A stretch of DNA of 64,000 nucleotides from Streptomyces akebiae (lineage in GTDB: Bacteria; Actinomycetota; Actinomycetes; Streptomycetales; Streptomycetaceae). Below, in pieces: positions 42,888 through 51,619 of this stretch (position 1 is the stretch's first letter; each line of letters begins with the position of its first letter). The notes beneath the pieces were generated by a model, which saw nothing but the letters and a program-made list of their open reading frames with translations, made no database searches and was not told the origin of the DNA. The translations under genes and the position numbers were made by a program. The stretch lies in the NCBI RefSeq assembly GCF_019599145.1, contig NZ_CP080647.1:5828001-5892000 (forward strand), written 5' to 3'.

Positions 42888-44771
42888 ATGCACCGAACAA
42901 CGCTCCACCCGTCCGTGTACGCATGCGTCGCACTCCTGCTGGCAGCGCTGGCCGTGGTCGCCGGCTCCACCCCGGCCCGAGCCCACGCCTCCGTGGTGTC
43001 GACGGCGCCGGCCGACCGCCAGGTGCTCGGCACCCCTCCACCACGGGTGTCCCTGTCGTTCACCGAACCCGTGAGCCTCGGCCTGACCCGCGTCGACGTC
43101 ATCGCGCCGGACGGCGACACGATCGCGACGGGGCGGCCGGAGCATCCCGCGGGCAGGGCCGAGGAGGTCGCGGTCAGGTTGCGGACCCTGTCGGCCAAGG
43201 GCACCTACACCATCGTCTGGCACACGGTTTCCGCCGACTCCCACCCCGTGCAGGGCACGTTCTCCTTCAGCGTCGGCCGGCCCACGGCCGGGAGCTCGCC
43301 CGCGTCCGGCGGCCCGTCCGCGGGCGTGGAACACGGCTCGGTGACCGCGGCCGTCGCCCTGCACGTCGCGGCGCGATGGGTCTCTTTCGTGGGCTTCGCC
43401 GTTCTTGTGGGGACCGCCTTCTTCGTCGCGGCCTGCCGGCCCGACGGGATCCGGCGGCGCCCTGTCCACGTGCTTGTGTGGACCGGCTGGTCCGCCCTCA
43501 TGACGGCGACGGTGCTCTCCCTGCTCGTCTACGGGCCGTACGCGGCGGGCACCTCCCTGTTCTCCGCCCTGGACGGGCGCCTCATCGCCGCGACGCTGGG
43601 CAGCCGCATGGGCCTGATGCTCGCGCTGCGTGCCGTGCTCCTCGCTCTCGTCGCGGCAGGACTGGTCCTCGCCCGCCGGCGAGTGACCGCCGGCAGTCCG
43701 GTCCCGGGCGACCGGGCGGAGTACGCACTCGGGGCGGGGCCCTCGTGCGGACCCGGATGCCGGGGCCGGATACGCAACACCGTCGCCGTGCTCGGCGTCG
43801 GCTGCGCGCTCGCCCTGACATGGAGCCTCGCGGGCCACAGCGCAGCGGGCCCACTGGCCGCGCTCGCCGTGCCGGCCGACACGGTCCATCTCGTCGCCAT
43901 GGCTGTCTGGACGGGCGGGCTCGTCGCCCTGGGCACGGTGCTGCTGCGGTCGTGGGACGCCCCCGGCGCCCCGGTCCTGGAGCCCGCCGTCACCCGGTTC
44001 TCGCGCGTCGCGGGGATGTGCGTCGTCCTGCTCCTGGCCACCGGACTCTTCCAGGCCTGGCGGCAGCTGGGCGGTGTGCCGGCACTGCCGGGCACGCTGT
44101 ACGGACGTGTCCTGCTCGGCAAGTTGTGCCTGGTCGCGGTGCTGGTCGGGCTGGGCGCCGGGGCCCGTGCATGGGTGCGGCGCCACTACGGCCAGGCGCC
44201 GTTGGTGGTCCAGGGTCGGCGCAGGCCGACTCGGCCGGGGCCGGACGGCGGCCAGGTCCGGCGCTTCGGGAGGCTGGTGATGGCGGAGACACTGATCGCC
44301 GCCGTCCTGCTCGCGGTCTCGACCGTCCTGGCGAACACCGATCCGGCGACCGCGGACGGCGGGACCTCGGCGGACCGGCAGGGCCGGCGGCCCGCGGCGG
44401 GAGCGGCGTCCGCCGGACCCCGGACCGCCGTGCCGTTCAGCCGGGCGGCCGCCTTCGACAGCGGAGGGCGGAGCGGAAAGGGTGTCGTCGCCGTGGTGGT
44501 CAGCCCCGCGGCGAGAGGGGTGAACGAAGTCCACCTCGCGGTTCTCGACACCCGGGGACAGCCACGGGACGTGCCCGAGGTACGGGCGGAGTTCAGCCTG
44601 CGCAAGCCCTCGGTGGGGCCGATCCGCGTTCCCCTGACGTACGCGGGCCCCGGTCACCACATCTCGAGCGCCTTCTCACTGCCCCTGCGCGGGCGGTGGC
44701 AACTGGCGCTGACCGTACGCACGTCCGACATCGACCAGGACGTCGTACGCATTCCGGTTGATGTCCGCTGA
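42888..44771 (+). CDS. CopC-CopD fusion, copper transport protein
   Basis: A 627-residue protein. After a signal peptide (ending ARAHASV) comes a CopC domain, residues 33-128, with the N-terminal copper-ligand His (HASVVSTAPADRQ) and the second site in HPVQGTFSF. Residues 160-480 hold about eight membrane helices of CopD (HVAARWVSFVGFAVLVGTAF and LVAMAVWTGGLVALGTVLLR). A C-terminal YtkA-like beta domain (residues 515-625) completes the usual actinomycete fusion. Last gene of the copper cluster, 77 bases after ycnI-like gene. Mediates copper import or periplasmic delivery by family knowledge. Confidence 0.9.
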   Translation: MHRTTLHPSVYACVALLLAALAVVAGSTPARAHASVVSTAPADRQVLGTPPPRVSLSFTEPVSLGLTRVDVIAPDGDTIATGRPEHPAGRAEEVAVRLRTLSAKGTYTIVWHTVSADSHPVQGTFSFSVGRPTAGSSPASGGPSAGVEHGSVTAAVALHVAARWVSFVGFAVLVGTAFFVAACRPDGIRRRPVHVLVWTGWSALMTATVLSLLVYGPYAAGTSLFSALDGRLIAATLGSRMGLMLALRAVLLALVAAGLVLARRRVTAGSPVPGDRAEYALGAGPSCGPGCRGRIRNTVAVLGVGCALALTWSLAGHSAAGPLAALAVPADTVHLVAMAVWTGGLVALGTVLLRSWDAPGAPVLEPAVTRFSRVAGMCVVLLLATGLFQAWRQLGGVPALPGTLYGRVLLGKLCLVAVLVGLGAGARAWVRRHYGQAPLVVQGRRRPTRPGPDGGQVRRFGRLVMAETLIAAVLLAVSTVLANTDPATADGGTSADRQGRRPAAGAASAGPRTAVPFSRAAAFDSGGRSGKGVVAVVVSPAARGVNEVHLAVLDTRGQPRDVPEVRAEFSLRKPSVGPIRVPLTYAGPGHHISSAFSLPLRGRWQLALTVRTSDIDQDVVRIPVDVR

Positions 44772-44828
44772 AGGGTCGCCTGAAGGGTCGCCGCGGCGGT
44801 GGCCCGGACGAAGGAGGATCGCGACAAC

Positions 44829-45648
44829 GTGCCGAACACACGCGACGCTCGCAAACTGTCGGTTGACGGACTTGAGGATCTGCGACGGTGTGCCGTCGCG
44901 GCCGTGGAGTCGGGTGTGCCGCGCACGGAGGTCGCGCGGCTGTACGGAGTCTCCCGGCAGACCGTGGGGGCCTGGGTCCGGGCCTACCGGCTGGAGGGCT
45001 CCGACGCGCTGCGCCCGCGCAGACGCGGCCGACGACCGGGCGACCAACTGGCGCTCTCGTCCGCCCGGCAGCTCTGGATGCTCCGGACCATGACGACGAC
45101 GACGCCCGACAAGGTGGGACTACGGGACGTGCTGTGGACCTGGCAGTCCCTCGCGGCGCTGGCCCACCGGGAGTTCGGCGTCGTCCTGGGCACCACGACC
45201 ATCCGCAACTACCTGACCCGGTGGGGATTCTGTCCGGACACAGCACAGCCGACCCGGATGCTCCCCCCCTCGCGCCGCCCTGGCGCACGGGTTGCGCGCG
45301 ACGACGGGCGCCGGGACGGCCGAGGCGCAGAGGAGACCGGTGACAGAGACGCTGTGGACCGACCATGCCCGCGTGCGCTGGTGCGTCTGCGGCCCCCCGG
45401 CGGACCCCGATTCACGCATGTCCCTGCACTCCGACGTCCTCTTCGCGGTCACGAGCCGCAGAGCCGTGCTCTTCACGCCGGCCCGGGACCCGTACGACGG
45501 CGAGGAGATACGGGAGTTCTACGCCCGCCTGCTCAGCGGGCACTGCGGCCCGGTCGTCCTCGTGCCCGGCTGGGAACCCACCCGCCGGACGGAGCTGCTG
45601 GACCTGTGGCTCGCCACGCACACCGAGAGGACGCCCGTCGCACTGTGA
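44829..45648 (+). pseudogene. IS630-derived winged-helix gene split by a poly-C frameshift
   Basis: The N-terminal half (GTG at 44829, AAGGAGG upstream) is an IS630-type helix-turn-helix/winged-helix (VARLYGVSRQTVGAWVRAYR, then FGVVLGTTTIRNYLTRWGF). At the seven-C run 45265-45271 the coding signal moves by one base; removing one C joins it to a C-terminal half (TETLWTDHARVRWCVCG, then LFAVTSRRAVLFTPARDPYD). This part aligns with the DDE region of IS630 transposases, but the central catalytic Asp (VDGHP-type box) is replaced (LVPGWEP). So it is either a domesticated regulator with a sequencing or phase-variable frameshift, or a decaying gene. No terminal inverted repeats are obvious. Confidence 0.65.
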
Positions 45649-45884
45649 CGGGAGACGCCGCAGCTCTGGGCAGTGCTTGGACGGCTGCCGCGTTGCTGGC
45701 CACCGGCCACCGTCCGCCGTCCGACGTCCACTGACCGCACCGCACCACCCCGGTCCTGCCGCTCGGATCGTGCAGTCCCGTAACCGTGACGCGATCAACG
45801 CCGCCCAGTGTGCGGGACGCGCCGATCGGGCCGATGCGGGTGGCCTGGACCTGACCGACCACTGAAATCGGAGGTTGACAACCG

Positions 45885-47204
45885 GTGAGAATCAGGAACG
45901 AACAGGTATCCACGTGCAGTTGTCGTAGTGTCACGCGGCCCGATGCGCCGGGGAGCGCGGACGGCTCCGCCCGATCGTCGACGGGAGGGGTTCTCGCAAC
46001 GGCGGCGCGCTTCGGCAGGCGGCTGCGCAAGGGGACGGCGACCGCCGCCCTGACGGCGGCCGCGGTCGCGGCCCTGACCGCGTCCCAGGCCCCCGGCCTG
46101 ACCGACAGCGGTCGGCAGCGCACGGACATTCCCGCGGCCGACACCGACACCGACACCGACTCCGACGTGACCGGCGACTCCCCTTACTACACGGATCTGC
46201 CGCCCCTCGACAGCCCCGCCCAGATGCCCAGCACGGGCGACGATGACGGTGACGCCAACACCGGTGAGCCCGAAGCCGGCATACCCGTCACCGTCCTGCA
46301 CGCGTACCAGAAGGCACAGGCCGCCCTCGCCGAGTCCAAGCCCGGCTGCGACCTCACCTGGCAACTGCTCGCGGCCATCGGCAAGGTGGAGTCCGGGCAG
46401 GCCCGCGGCGGACGCGTGGACGCGAACGGCACCACGCTGTCGCCCATCCTCGGGCCCGTCCTCAACGGCAACGGCTTTGCGAAGATCACCGACACCGACG
46501 GCGGCGCGTACGACGGCGACACGGTGCACGACCGCGCCGTAGGCCCTATGCAGTTCATCCCCTCGACCTGGGCGAGCTGGGGATCTGACGGCAACGGCGA
46601 CGGCAAGAAGGACCCCAACAACATCTACGACGCGGCGCTCGCCGCCGGCCGCTACCTGTGCGCGGGTGACCGCGACCTGTCGGTCACCCCGCAGTTGCAC
46701 GCGGCGATCCTCAGCTACAACCACTCGCAGGCCTACCTGAACACGGTCCTGAAGTGGCTCGAGTACTACCGCAAGGGCACCTACGCGGTCCCGGACGGCA
46801 CGGGTGTCCTGCCGACCGGCCGCAGCGACGACAGCGACGGGCCGAACCCCAGCCCGTCACCGAGTACGCCCGGTACGTCCGAGCCGAGTACACCGAACCC
46901 GGGCACCACGAAGCCGGGCAACACGCAGCCGGACGGCGGCGGTTCGACGAGCCCCGGCCCGAACGATCCCGGCACCGAACCCGGCTCGCCCGCGCCCAGC
47001 CCCGCGCCCACCCGCCCGGTGGCGCGCCTGGAAATCGCGGACACCGGGGAGCTGACCGCGACGGCGGGCGACGCGTTCGGTGAGGGGGTGGCCGTGCGAG
47101 CCGAGACGCCGTCGGACACGGGCGTGCCGAAGGTCACGGTGCGGCTCCCGATCGTCGGCAACACGGACACGGCCCTCACCGGCGGCGAGAGTGTCCGGCA
47201 GTAG
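45885..47204 (+). CDS. Secreted lytic murein transglycosylase
   Basis: A 439-residue exported muramidase-like enzyme. An Ala-rich signal lies at residues 48-70. The SLT/MltB-type domain at residues 145-300 shows the catalytic Glu in AAIGKVESGQARGG, the substrate loop AVGPMQFIPSTWASWG and ILSYNHSQAYLNTVL. It is followed by a Pro/Thr/Ser tail and a short C-terminal beta segment. Cleaves peptidoglycan with 1,6-anhydro product (family). The GTG at 45885 follows GGAGG. It lies close to the tRNA-proximal end of segment D; cell-wall hydrolases are common cargo of conjugative elements, but no transfer genes are seen. Confidence 0.87.
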   Translation: MRIRNEQVSTCSCRSVTRPDAPGSADGSARSSTGGVLATAARFGRRLRKGTATAALTAAAVAALTASQAPGLTDSGRQRTDIPAADTDTDTDSDVTGDSPYYTDLPPLDSPAQMPSTGDDDGDANTGEPEAGIPVTVLHAYQKAQAALAESKPGCDLTWQLLAAIGKVESGQARGGRVDANGTTLSPILGPVLNGNGFAKITDTDGGAYDGDTVHDRAVGPMQFIPSTWASWGSDGNGDGKKDPNNIYDAALAAGRYLCAGDRDLSVTPQLHAAILSYNHSQAYLNTVLKWLEYYRKGTYAVPDGTGVLPTGRSDDSDGPNPSPSPSTPGTSEPSTPNPGTTKPGNTQPDGGGSTSPGPNDPGTEPGSPAPSPAPTRPVARLEIADTGELTATAGDAFGEGVAVRAETPSDTGVPKVTVRLPIVGNTDTALTGGESVRQ

Positions 47205-47860
47205 GCGCACCGAGGCTGCGACCTGGGTGCTGCCGGTCGAGCACCTGGTCGAGCACCTGGTCGAGGTCCTGGCGTGGGCCGCGCGGTTGTCCGCCGTCAC
47301 GCGGGCTGGTGTGTCAAGCGCTCTACGCGGAGCCGAAGCCGCTTGGCGGAGACACCCGTAGGAAGAGTTGATGTCCCCGCAGCCGCGAGCGTCGGGGGTA
47401 TCAGCGCCGGCTCAACACTGCTGGCTGGGCCGTGCTGTGGTCGGAAGGGGGCAACCACGGGGCGGTCAGCGCGCGCACCAGACCCTCGACGGACGTGAGG
47501 CCGGGCTGCCGTTTCCGCACAGCCCGTGAGCAGCGGGTATGCGCGGAACACGGAAGCAGGAGCGCCCCGTGCATACCGTCGCAGTCGGTGCTGCTCTTCG
47601 CGGGCGGCTGCGGCGGGGGCGCAGTCCGGCTCGTACCGCGCCCCCGCGACCTCCGAGAGCACCGCCCCCGAAGCGGAGCCCGAGCCTGACGACGCCGAAG
47701 AGCCCGGCTGGAGTCCGTGCCGGATGGCGCTGATCCGTTGAGAGAAATATCGGGGTCTGGAGGCCCGTCCGCTCACGCAAACGGCCCCGGACGACGAGTC
47801 CGAGGCCGAATAGAACGCCTCCCTGGGGAGGAAACCCCAGGTCAGCGGCGTAATGCGCTG
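47205..47860. pseudogene. Degenerate region, second copy of the element-end sequence
   Basis: No intact gene. From about 47556 it parallels 30960-31260: protein-like fragments such as SYRAPATSESTAPEAEPEPD, and DNA segments CGTCCGCTCACGCAAA, GAGGCCGAATAGAACGCCTC, CCCTGG, AAACCCCAGGTCAGCGGCG. It directly precedes the intact tRNA on this strand, so it is the right-hand end of the youngest element. Confidence 0.55.
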
Positions 47861-47933
47861 TGCCCCCGGCAGGATTCGAACCTGCGACACCCGCTTTAGG
47901 AGAGCGGTGCTCTATCCCCTGAGCTACGAAGGC
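47861..47933 (-). tRNA. tRNA-Arg (anticodon CCU)
   Basis: Read on the minus strand, a full cloverleaf of 73 bases: acceptor GCCTTCG pairs with CGGGGGC (two G-U pairs), D-arm GCTCAGGGGATAGAGC, anticodon stem CCGCT/AGCGG around loop CTCCTAA (anticodon CCT), T-arm GCAGGTTCGAATCCTGC and discriminator A. CCA is not encoded. It decodes AGG, a rare codon in Streptomyces. Its 3' half is repeated four times to the left, showing that it is an integration site. Confidence 0.95.
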
Positions 47934-48627
47934 GGGGGCTTGTAGAAAACCTTGTTGAAGACCCAGGACGTGGATCTTCGGCAAGGGGCACAAGCCCGCT
48001 GGTCAGACGTGGTGCGATGCTCTCTGCGCGGTCACTTGAGCAGACAACACGACGTACCAACGACCGACCAGGGATAGCGTAGCGGATGCGCGCCAGCAGC
48101 TGTCCTCTGTATAGAGGCAGGAGAGCGGGGCGGCGAGCTTGAACGTCTCTGAGCTGCAACTTCCGTGGCCTGTAGCGAATGATTGGTGGGCGTTCTGAGG
48201 GAAGCGGCCGAGGGCGGTTGGACCGTTCTGCTCCATGCGTCAGCTTGTGGGGCCACTGAGTGCTGTAGCGCTGGTGTCTGGCAGGGCAGGTCACCCCTTG
48301 TTCGGGGACAGGTCCCCTCCTGGAACTCCGTGCAGACTCTCGCCTTCACCCTGGCATGAATCGCGGTTGACGGCTTTGCTGACGCCGCCCCGACCTCACA
48401 GCGCTGCGGGCACGGATGGGGCTGCTGGTCGCTCGACTGTTCCAGGTGCCTCCGCTGCCCTGTACGTCCGAACGTGATCGGTGCGGTGGTATCGGGACGG
48501 CGAGAGGGGGCGGCACGGCCGTTGGCGAGGACCCCGCGCCGCAGCCGACACCGGAGCGCGCGGTCCTCCGTTGCCGGGTGGGCATCCGTCACGGCGTGAA
48601 CGCGTACCACGGGCCAAAGCTGCCGCC
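47934..48627. other. Intergenic, no gene seen
   Basis: About 690 bases upstream of the tRNA. It should hold the tRNA promoter (near 47940-47990). I find no reading frame with credible codon use and no repeats of note. Confidence 0.5.
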
Positions 48628-49320
48628 CTAGACGGTGTCCGGGCCGGTTCGTGAGAGGCGGACCATGGCGCGGTAGAGGGCGGTGGGCTTCGGCGCTTCG
48701 GGCAGCGGGGGGATCGGTGCGCCGGGTGCGGCGTAGGAGCGGAGCATGTGGCCGACGAGGCGGCGCCAGGCGTCGGGGGCGTCGTCACCGGCGGCGGCGA
48801 TGACGCCGGCGTTGGCCATGAGCAGGATGACGAGGTCCTGGTGGGTGAAGTCGTCGCGTAGGTGTCCGCTGTTCCTGGCGCGGGCGATGAGTTCGAGGAA
48901 CCCGTTGTGGGACTCGGCGCGGCGGGCTTCCAGTGCTTTGGCGGCGGGGAAGGTCATGGTCAGGACGTCGGCGAAGCCGCGGTCGGCGGCCTGCATGGCG
49001 CAGACGGCGTGGAGGTAGCCGGTGAAGCCGTGCCAGGGGTCGGGGTCGGCGAGTGCCGCGGTGACGGCGTCGGCGTAGGCGTCCATGCGGTCGGCGAAGA
49101 CCGCGTTGACGAGTTCCTCCCTGGTCGCGAAGCGCCGGCCGAGCGTGGCTTTGCCGACGCCTGCCTCGCGGGCGACGGAGGCCATGGAGACGCCGAGTCC
49201 TTCGGTGGCGTAGAGGCGGCGGGCGGCGGCCAGGATGCGGTCGCGGTTGCGTTCGGCGTCGGCGCGCAGTCCCGTACCGGGCTGCTGGCACGGCGTCTGG
49301 TCGGAAGGGGGCGAGTTCAT
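48628..49320 (-). CDS. TetR-family repressor
   Basis: A 230-residue regulator. The HTH is at residues 25-72 (RDRILAAARRLYATEGLGVS, then REAGVGKATLGRRFATREEL). The remainder is a helical ligand domain. It is divergent from a quinone-oxidoreductase gene, with two palindromes in the 101-base spacer, and most likely represses that operon. Its HTH closely resembles that of the regulator starting at 63835. The start at 49320 is set by MNSPPSD with no better internal site. Confidence 0.9.
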   Translation of the reverse strand: MNSPPSDQTPCQQPGTGLRADAERNRDRILAAARRLYATEGLGVSMASVAREAGVGKATLGRRFATREELVNAVFADRMDAYADAVTAALADPDPWHGFTGYLHAVCAMQAADRGFADVLTMTFPAAKALEARRAESHNGFLELIARARNSGHLRDDFTHQDLVILLMANAGVIAAAGDDAPDAWRRLVGHMLRSYAAPGAPIPPLPEAPKPTALYRAMVRLSRTGPDTV

Positions 49321-49341
49321 GCCCCCACTCTACTCAAGTGG

Positions 49342-49356
49342 AACGGCCAGGCCGTT
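49342..49356. promoter_or_regulatory. Operator candidate 1 (AACGGCC-A-GGCCGTT)
   Basis: Perfect inverted repeat with a one-base centre in the spacer between the divergent TetR and oxidoreductase genes, 22 bases from the TetR start. A plausible TetR binding site. Confidence 0.6.
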
Positions 49357-49381
49357 TTTGTTGTACGGTGGGCGGCAGTGA

Positions 49382-49403
49382 AAGTGGGCCACCTGGTCCA
49401 CTT
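49382..49403. promoter_or_regulatory. Operator candidate 2 (AAGTGG-N10-CCACTT)
   Basis: Six-base perfect arms with partly symmetric inner bases (GGCCACCTGG), ending 19 bases before the oxidoreductase start. Either this or the palindrome at 49342 is the likely target of the divergent repressor. Confidence 0.55.
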
Positions 49404-49421
49404 GTTTCGAAGGGTTTTGTC

Positions 49422-50360
49422 ATGCGCGCTGTCACGCTCGAATCCGTCCCCTCGGCCCCGGCCGTGAACGACGTGGACGCTCCTCGCCCGGCGGCCGGGG
49501 AATTGCTGGTCAAGGTGGCCGCTGCCTCGGTTAACGGCATCGACCTCGCCACCGCCGCCGGCTACACGCAGGCGTTCATGGAGCACCGGTTCCCGCTGGT
49601 CCTCGGCCAGGACTTCGCCGGCACCGTCGAGGAGCTCGGCGAGGGCGTGGAGGGCTTCGCGGTCGGCGACGCGGTCTTCGGTGTCGTGCTGAAGCCGTAC
49701 CTGGGAGCCGGGTCGCTGGCCCAGTACGTCACCGTGCCCGCCGGACACGGAGTCGCTCACATCCCTGCGGGCGTGAAGTCGGCAGACGCCGGCGCGCTGG
49801 GCGTGGCCGGAGCCACCGCCCAGGTGAGCCTGGATGCGGTGGCCCTGGCCGAGGGCGAGACGCTGCTGATCTCCGGGGCCTCCGGCGGGGTGGGCGCGCT
49901 GGCGGTGCAGCTCGCCGCCGTCCGTGGCGCGAAGGTGATCGCGACCGCCCGCCCCGGCGCGCAGACCGACTTCGTCACCGGCCTGACCGGCGCGGACGTC
50001 CACGTGGTCGACTTCACCGGCGACCTTCAGGGACAGGTCCGCGCGATCGCCCCGGAGGGCGTGGACGCGGTGCTCCACCTGGCGGGCGACGGCGCCCAAC
50101 TGGTCGCCCTGCTGCGGCCGGGCGGACAGCTCGCCTCCGCCACCGGCCTGACCCAGGACGACGTCAAGGGACAGGACGTCACCGTCCATACGATCATGTC
50201 CAGCCCCGACGCGAAGCTCCTGGCCTCCCTGGCCGAACAGGTCGCCTCCGGCGCGCTGCGTGTGCCGGTCACCGCCACCTACCCGCTGGAGCGGGCCACG
50301 GAGGCGTTCGCCGCCTTCAGCGCCAGCACCCCGGGCAAGATCGCCGTCTCCTGCTCCTGA
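49422..50360 (+). CDS. NADP-dependent quinone-oxidoreductase-like MDR enzyme
   Basis: A 312-residue zinc-independent medium-chain dehydrogenase/reductase. The N-terminal catalytic fold contains LVKVAAASVNGIDLATAAGY and the Rossmann nucleotide motif ISGASGGVGALAVQLAA is at about residues 145-162. No structural-zinc cysteines are present, so the activity is probably quinone or enone reduction with NADPH. First gene of an operon running through SDR, DoxX and NmrA-like genes. The ATG at 49422 follows GAAGGG. Confidence 0.88.
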   Translation: MRAVTLESVPSAPAVNDVDAPRPAAGELLVKVAAASVNGIDLATAAGYTQAFMEHRFPLVLGQDFAGTVEELGEGVEGFAVGDAVFGVVLKPYLGAGSLAQYVTVPAGHGVAHIPAGVKSADAGALGVAGATAQVSLDAVALAEGETLLISGASGGVGALAVQLAAVRGAKVIATARPGAQTDFVTGLTGADVHVVDFTGDLQGQVRAIAPEGVDAVLHLAGDGAQLVALLRPGGQLASATGLTQDDVKGQDVTVHTIMSSPDAKLLASLAEQVASGALRVPVTATYPLERATEAFAAFSASTPGKIAVSCS

Positions 50361-50388
50361 CACCCGTCCAACGGAAGAGGCAACGACC

Positions 50389-51099
50389 GTGCCCACCATC
50401 GCCATCGTCGGCGCCGGCCCCGGTATGGGCCTCGCCATCGCCCGCACCTTCGGCAGCCGCGGCTTCGACGTCGCCCTGATCGCCCGGACCAAGGAGAAGC
50501 TTCAGACCCTGGTCGGCCGGCTCGGCCAGGAAGACATCACGGCCGCCGCGTTCCCCGCCGACGTGATGGACCGCGCCTCACTGACGGACGCCCTGGACGC
50601 GGCCAAGGCCCGCTTCGGCGGCATCGACGTCCTGGAGTACTCGCCGGCCGCGCACTCCCTGCTGGAAGACTCGCCCACCGCGCACTCCCCGGTGCCCGCC
50701 CTCACCCTGGCCACTCCCTCGGAGGCCACGGTGGACAACCTGCAGCCGCAGATCGAGTACGTCTTCTACGGCGCCGTCACCGCCACCCGCACAGTGCTGC
50801 CCGCCATGCGGGAGGCGGGCGCCGGCACCCTGCTGTTCACCACTGGCGGCGGTTCGGTGGATCCCGTCCCCATGCTCGGCAACATCCACGCCGCCGGCGC
50901 GGCCCTGCGCAACTGGGTCATCAACCTGGACAAGGAGCTGGCCGGCAGCGGTGTGCACGCCGCCCACGTGGCGATCAACGTGTGGATCGGCGACGGCGGA
51001 CCGGAGGGCTTCCCGACGGCCACACCCGAGCAGATCGCCCCCCTGTACTGGGACCTACACGAAAAGCGTGACCGCTCCGAGGCCGTCTTCAACGCCTGA
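50389..51099 (+). CDS. SDR-fold protein lacking the catalytic YxxxK
   Basis: A 236-residue Rossmann protein. The cofactor motif GAGPGMGLAIARTFGSRGFD is clear, but where active SDRs have Y-x-x-x-K this protein reads GNIHAAGAALRNW: both Tyr and Lys are gone. It is therefore probably a non-canonical reductase or a regulatory NAD(P)-binding protein. It is a paralogue of the protein at 63017-63691, which has the same loss. The GTG at 50389 lies 28 bases after the oxidoreductase gene. Same operon. Confidence 0.85.
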   Translation: MPTIAIVGAGPGMGLAIARTFGSRGFDVALIARTKEKLQTLVGRLGQEDITAAAFPADVMDRASLTDALDAAKARFGGIDVLEYSPAAHSLLEDSPTAHSPVPALTLATPSEATVDNLQPQIEYVFYGAVTATRTVLPAMREAGAGTLLFTTGGGSVDPVPMLGNIHAAGAALRNWVINLDKELAGSGVHAAHVAINVWIGDGGPEGFPTATPEQIAPLYWDLHEKRDRSEAVFNA

Positions 51100-51175
51100 C
51101 CGGCCGGCTCACCCCGCTCCCGGGAGGGACATCCGCTTCCTCCCTGCCCCGTCCCCTCCCGTAAGGAATCCGTAC

Positions 51176-51547
51176 GTGAACGTCTTCTTGTGGATAGTCC
51201 AGGCCGTGCTGGCCGCCATGTTCGCCATGGCCGGCGTCATGAAGTCCACCCAGCCCAAGGAGAAGCTGGCCGGCCAGCTGCCCTGGACGGCCGACTTCTC
51301 CCAGGGCACCGTCCGCTTCATCGGCATCGTGGAGTTCGCCGCAGCCCTCGGGCTGATCCTCCCCCCGGCCACCGACATCGCCCCCGTGCTGACCCCGCTG
51401 GCCGCGACCGGCCTGATCGTGGTCATGGTGCTGGCCGCGATCACTCACGCCCGCCGCAAGGAGCCCGGCGCGATCGCCTTCAACGCCGCTCTGCTGATCC
51501 CGGCCGCCCTGGTGGCCTGGGGCCGCTTCGGGCCGTACAGCTTCTGA
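51176..51547 (+). CDS. DoxX-like membrane protein
   Basis: A 123-residue, four-helix protein (NVFLWIVQAVLAAMFAMAGV, then FIGIVEFAAALGLILPPAT) of the DoxX/DUF417-like family, linked to redox stress in several bacteria. The GTG at 51176 follows AAGGAA. Third gene of the TetR-controlled redox operon. Confidence 0.85.
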   Translation: MNVFLWIVQAVLAAMFAMAGVMKSTQPKEKLAGQLPWTADFSQGTVRFIGIVEFAAALGLILPPATDIAPVLTPLAATGLIVVMVLAAITHARRKEPGAIAFNAALLIPAALVAWGRFGPYSF

Positions 51548-51619
51548 CCCTCTCCGTCCTGCCCCCTTACCCCGCCTCCTTACCTCCGCCTTCTGACCGC
51601 CACCGCGAGGAACCCCCTG

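Noticed and set aside
44829..45648. Active insertion sequence
   Set aside because: No terminal inverted repeats or target duplication are visible and the DDE catalytic residue is missing.
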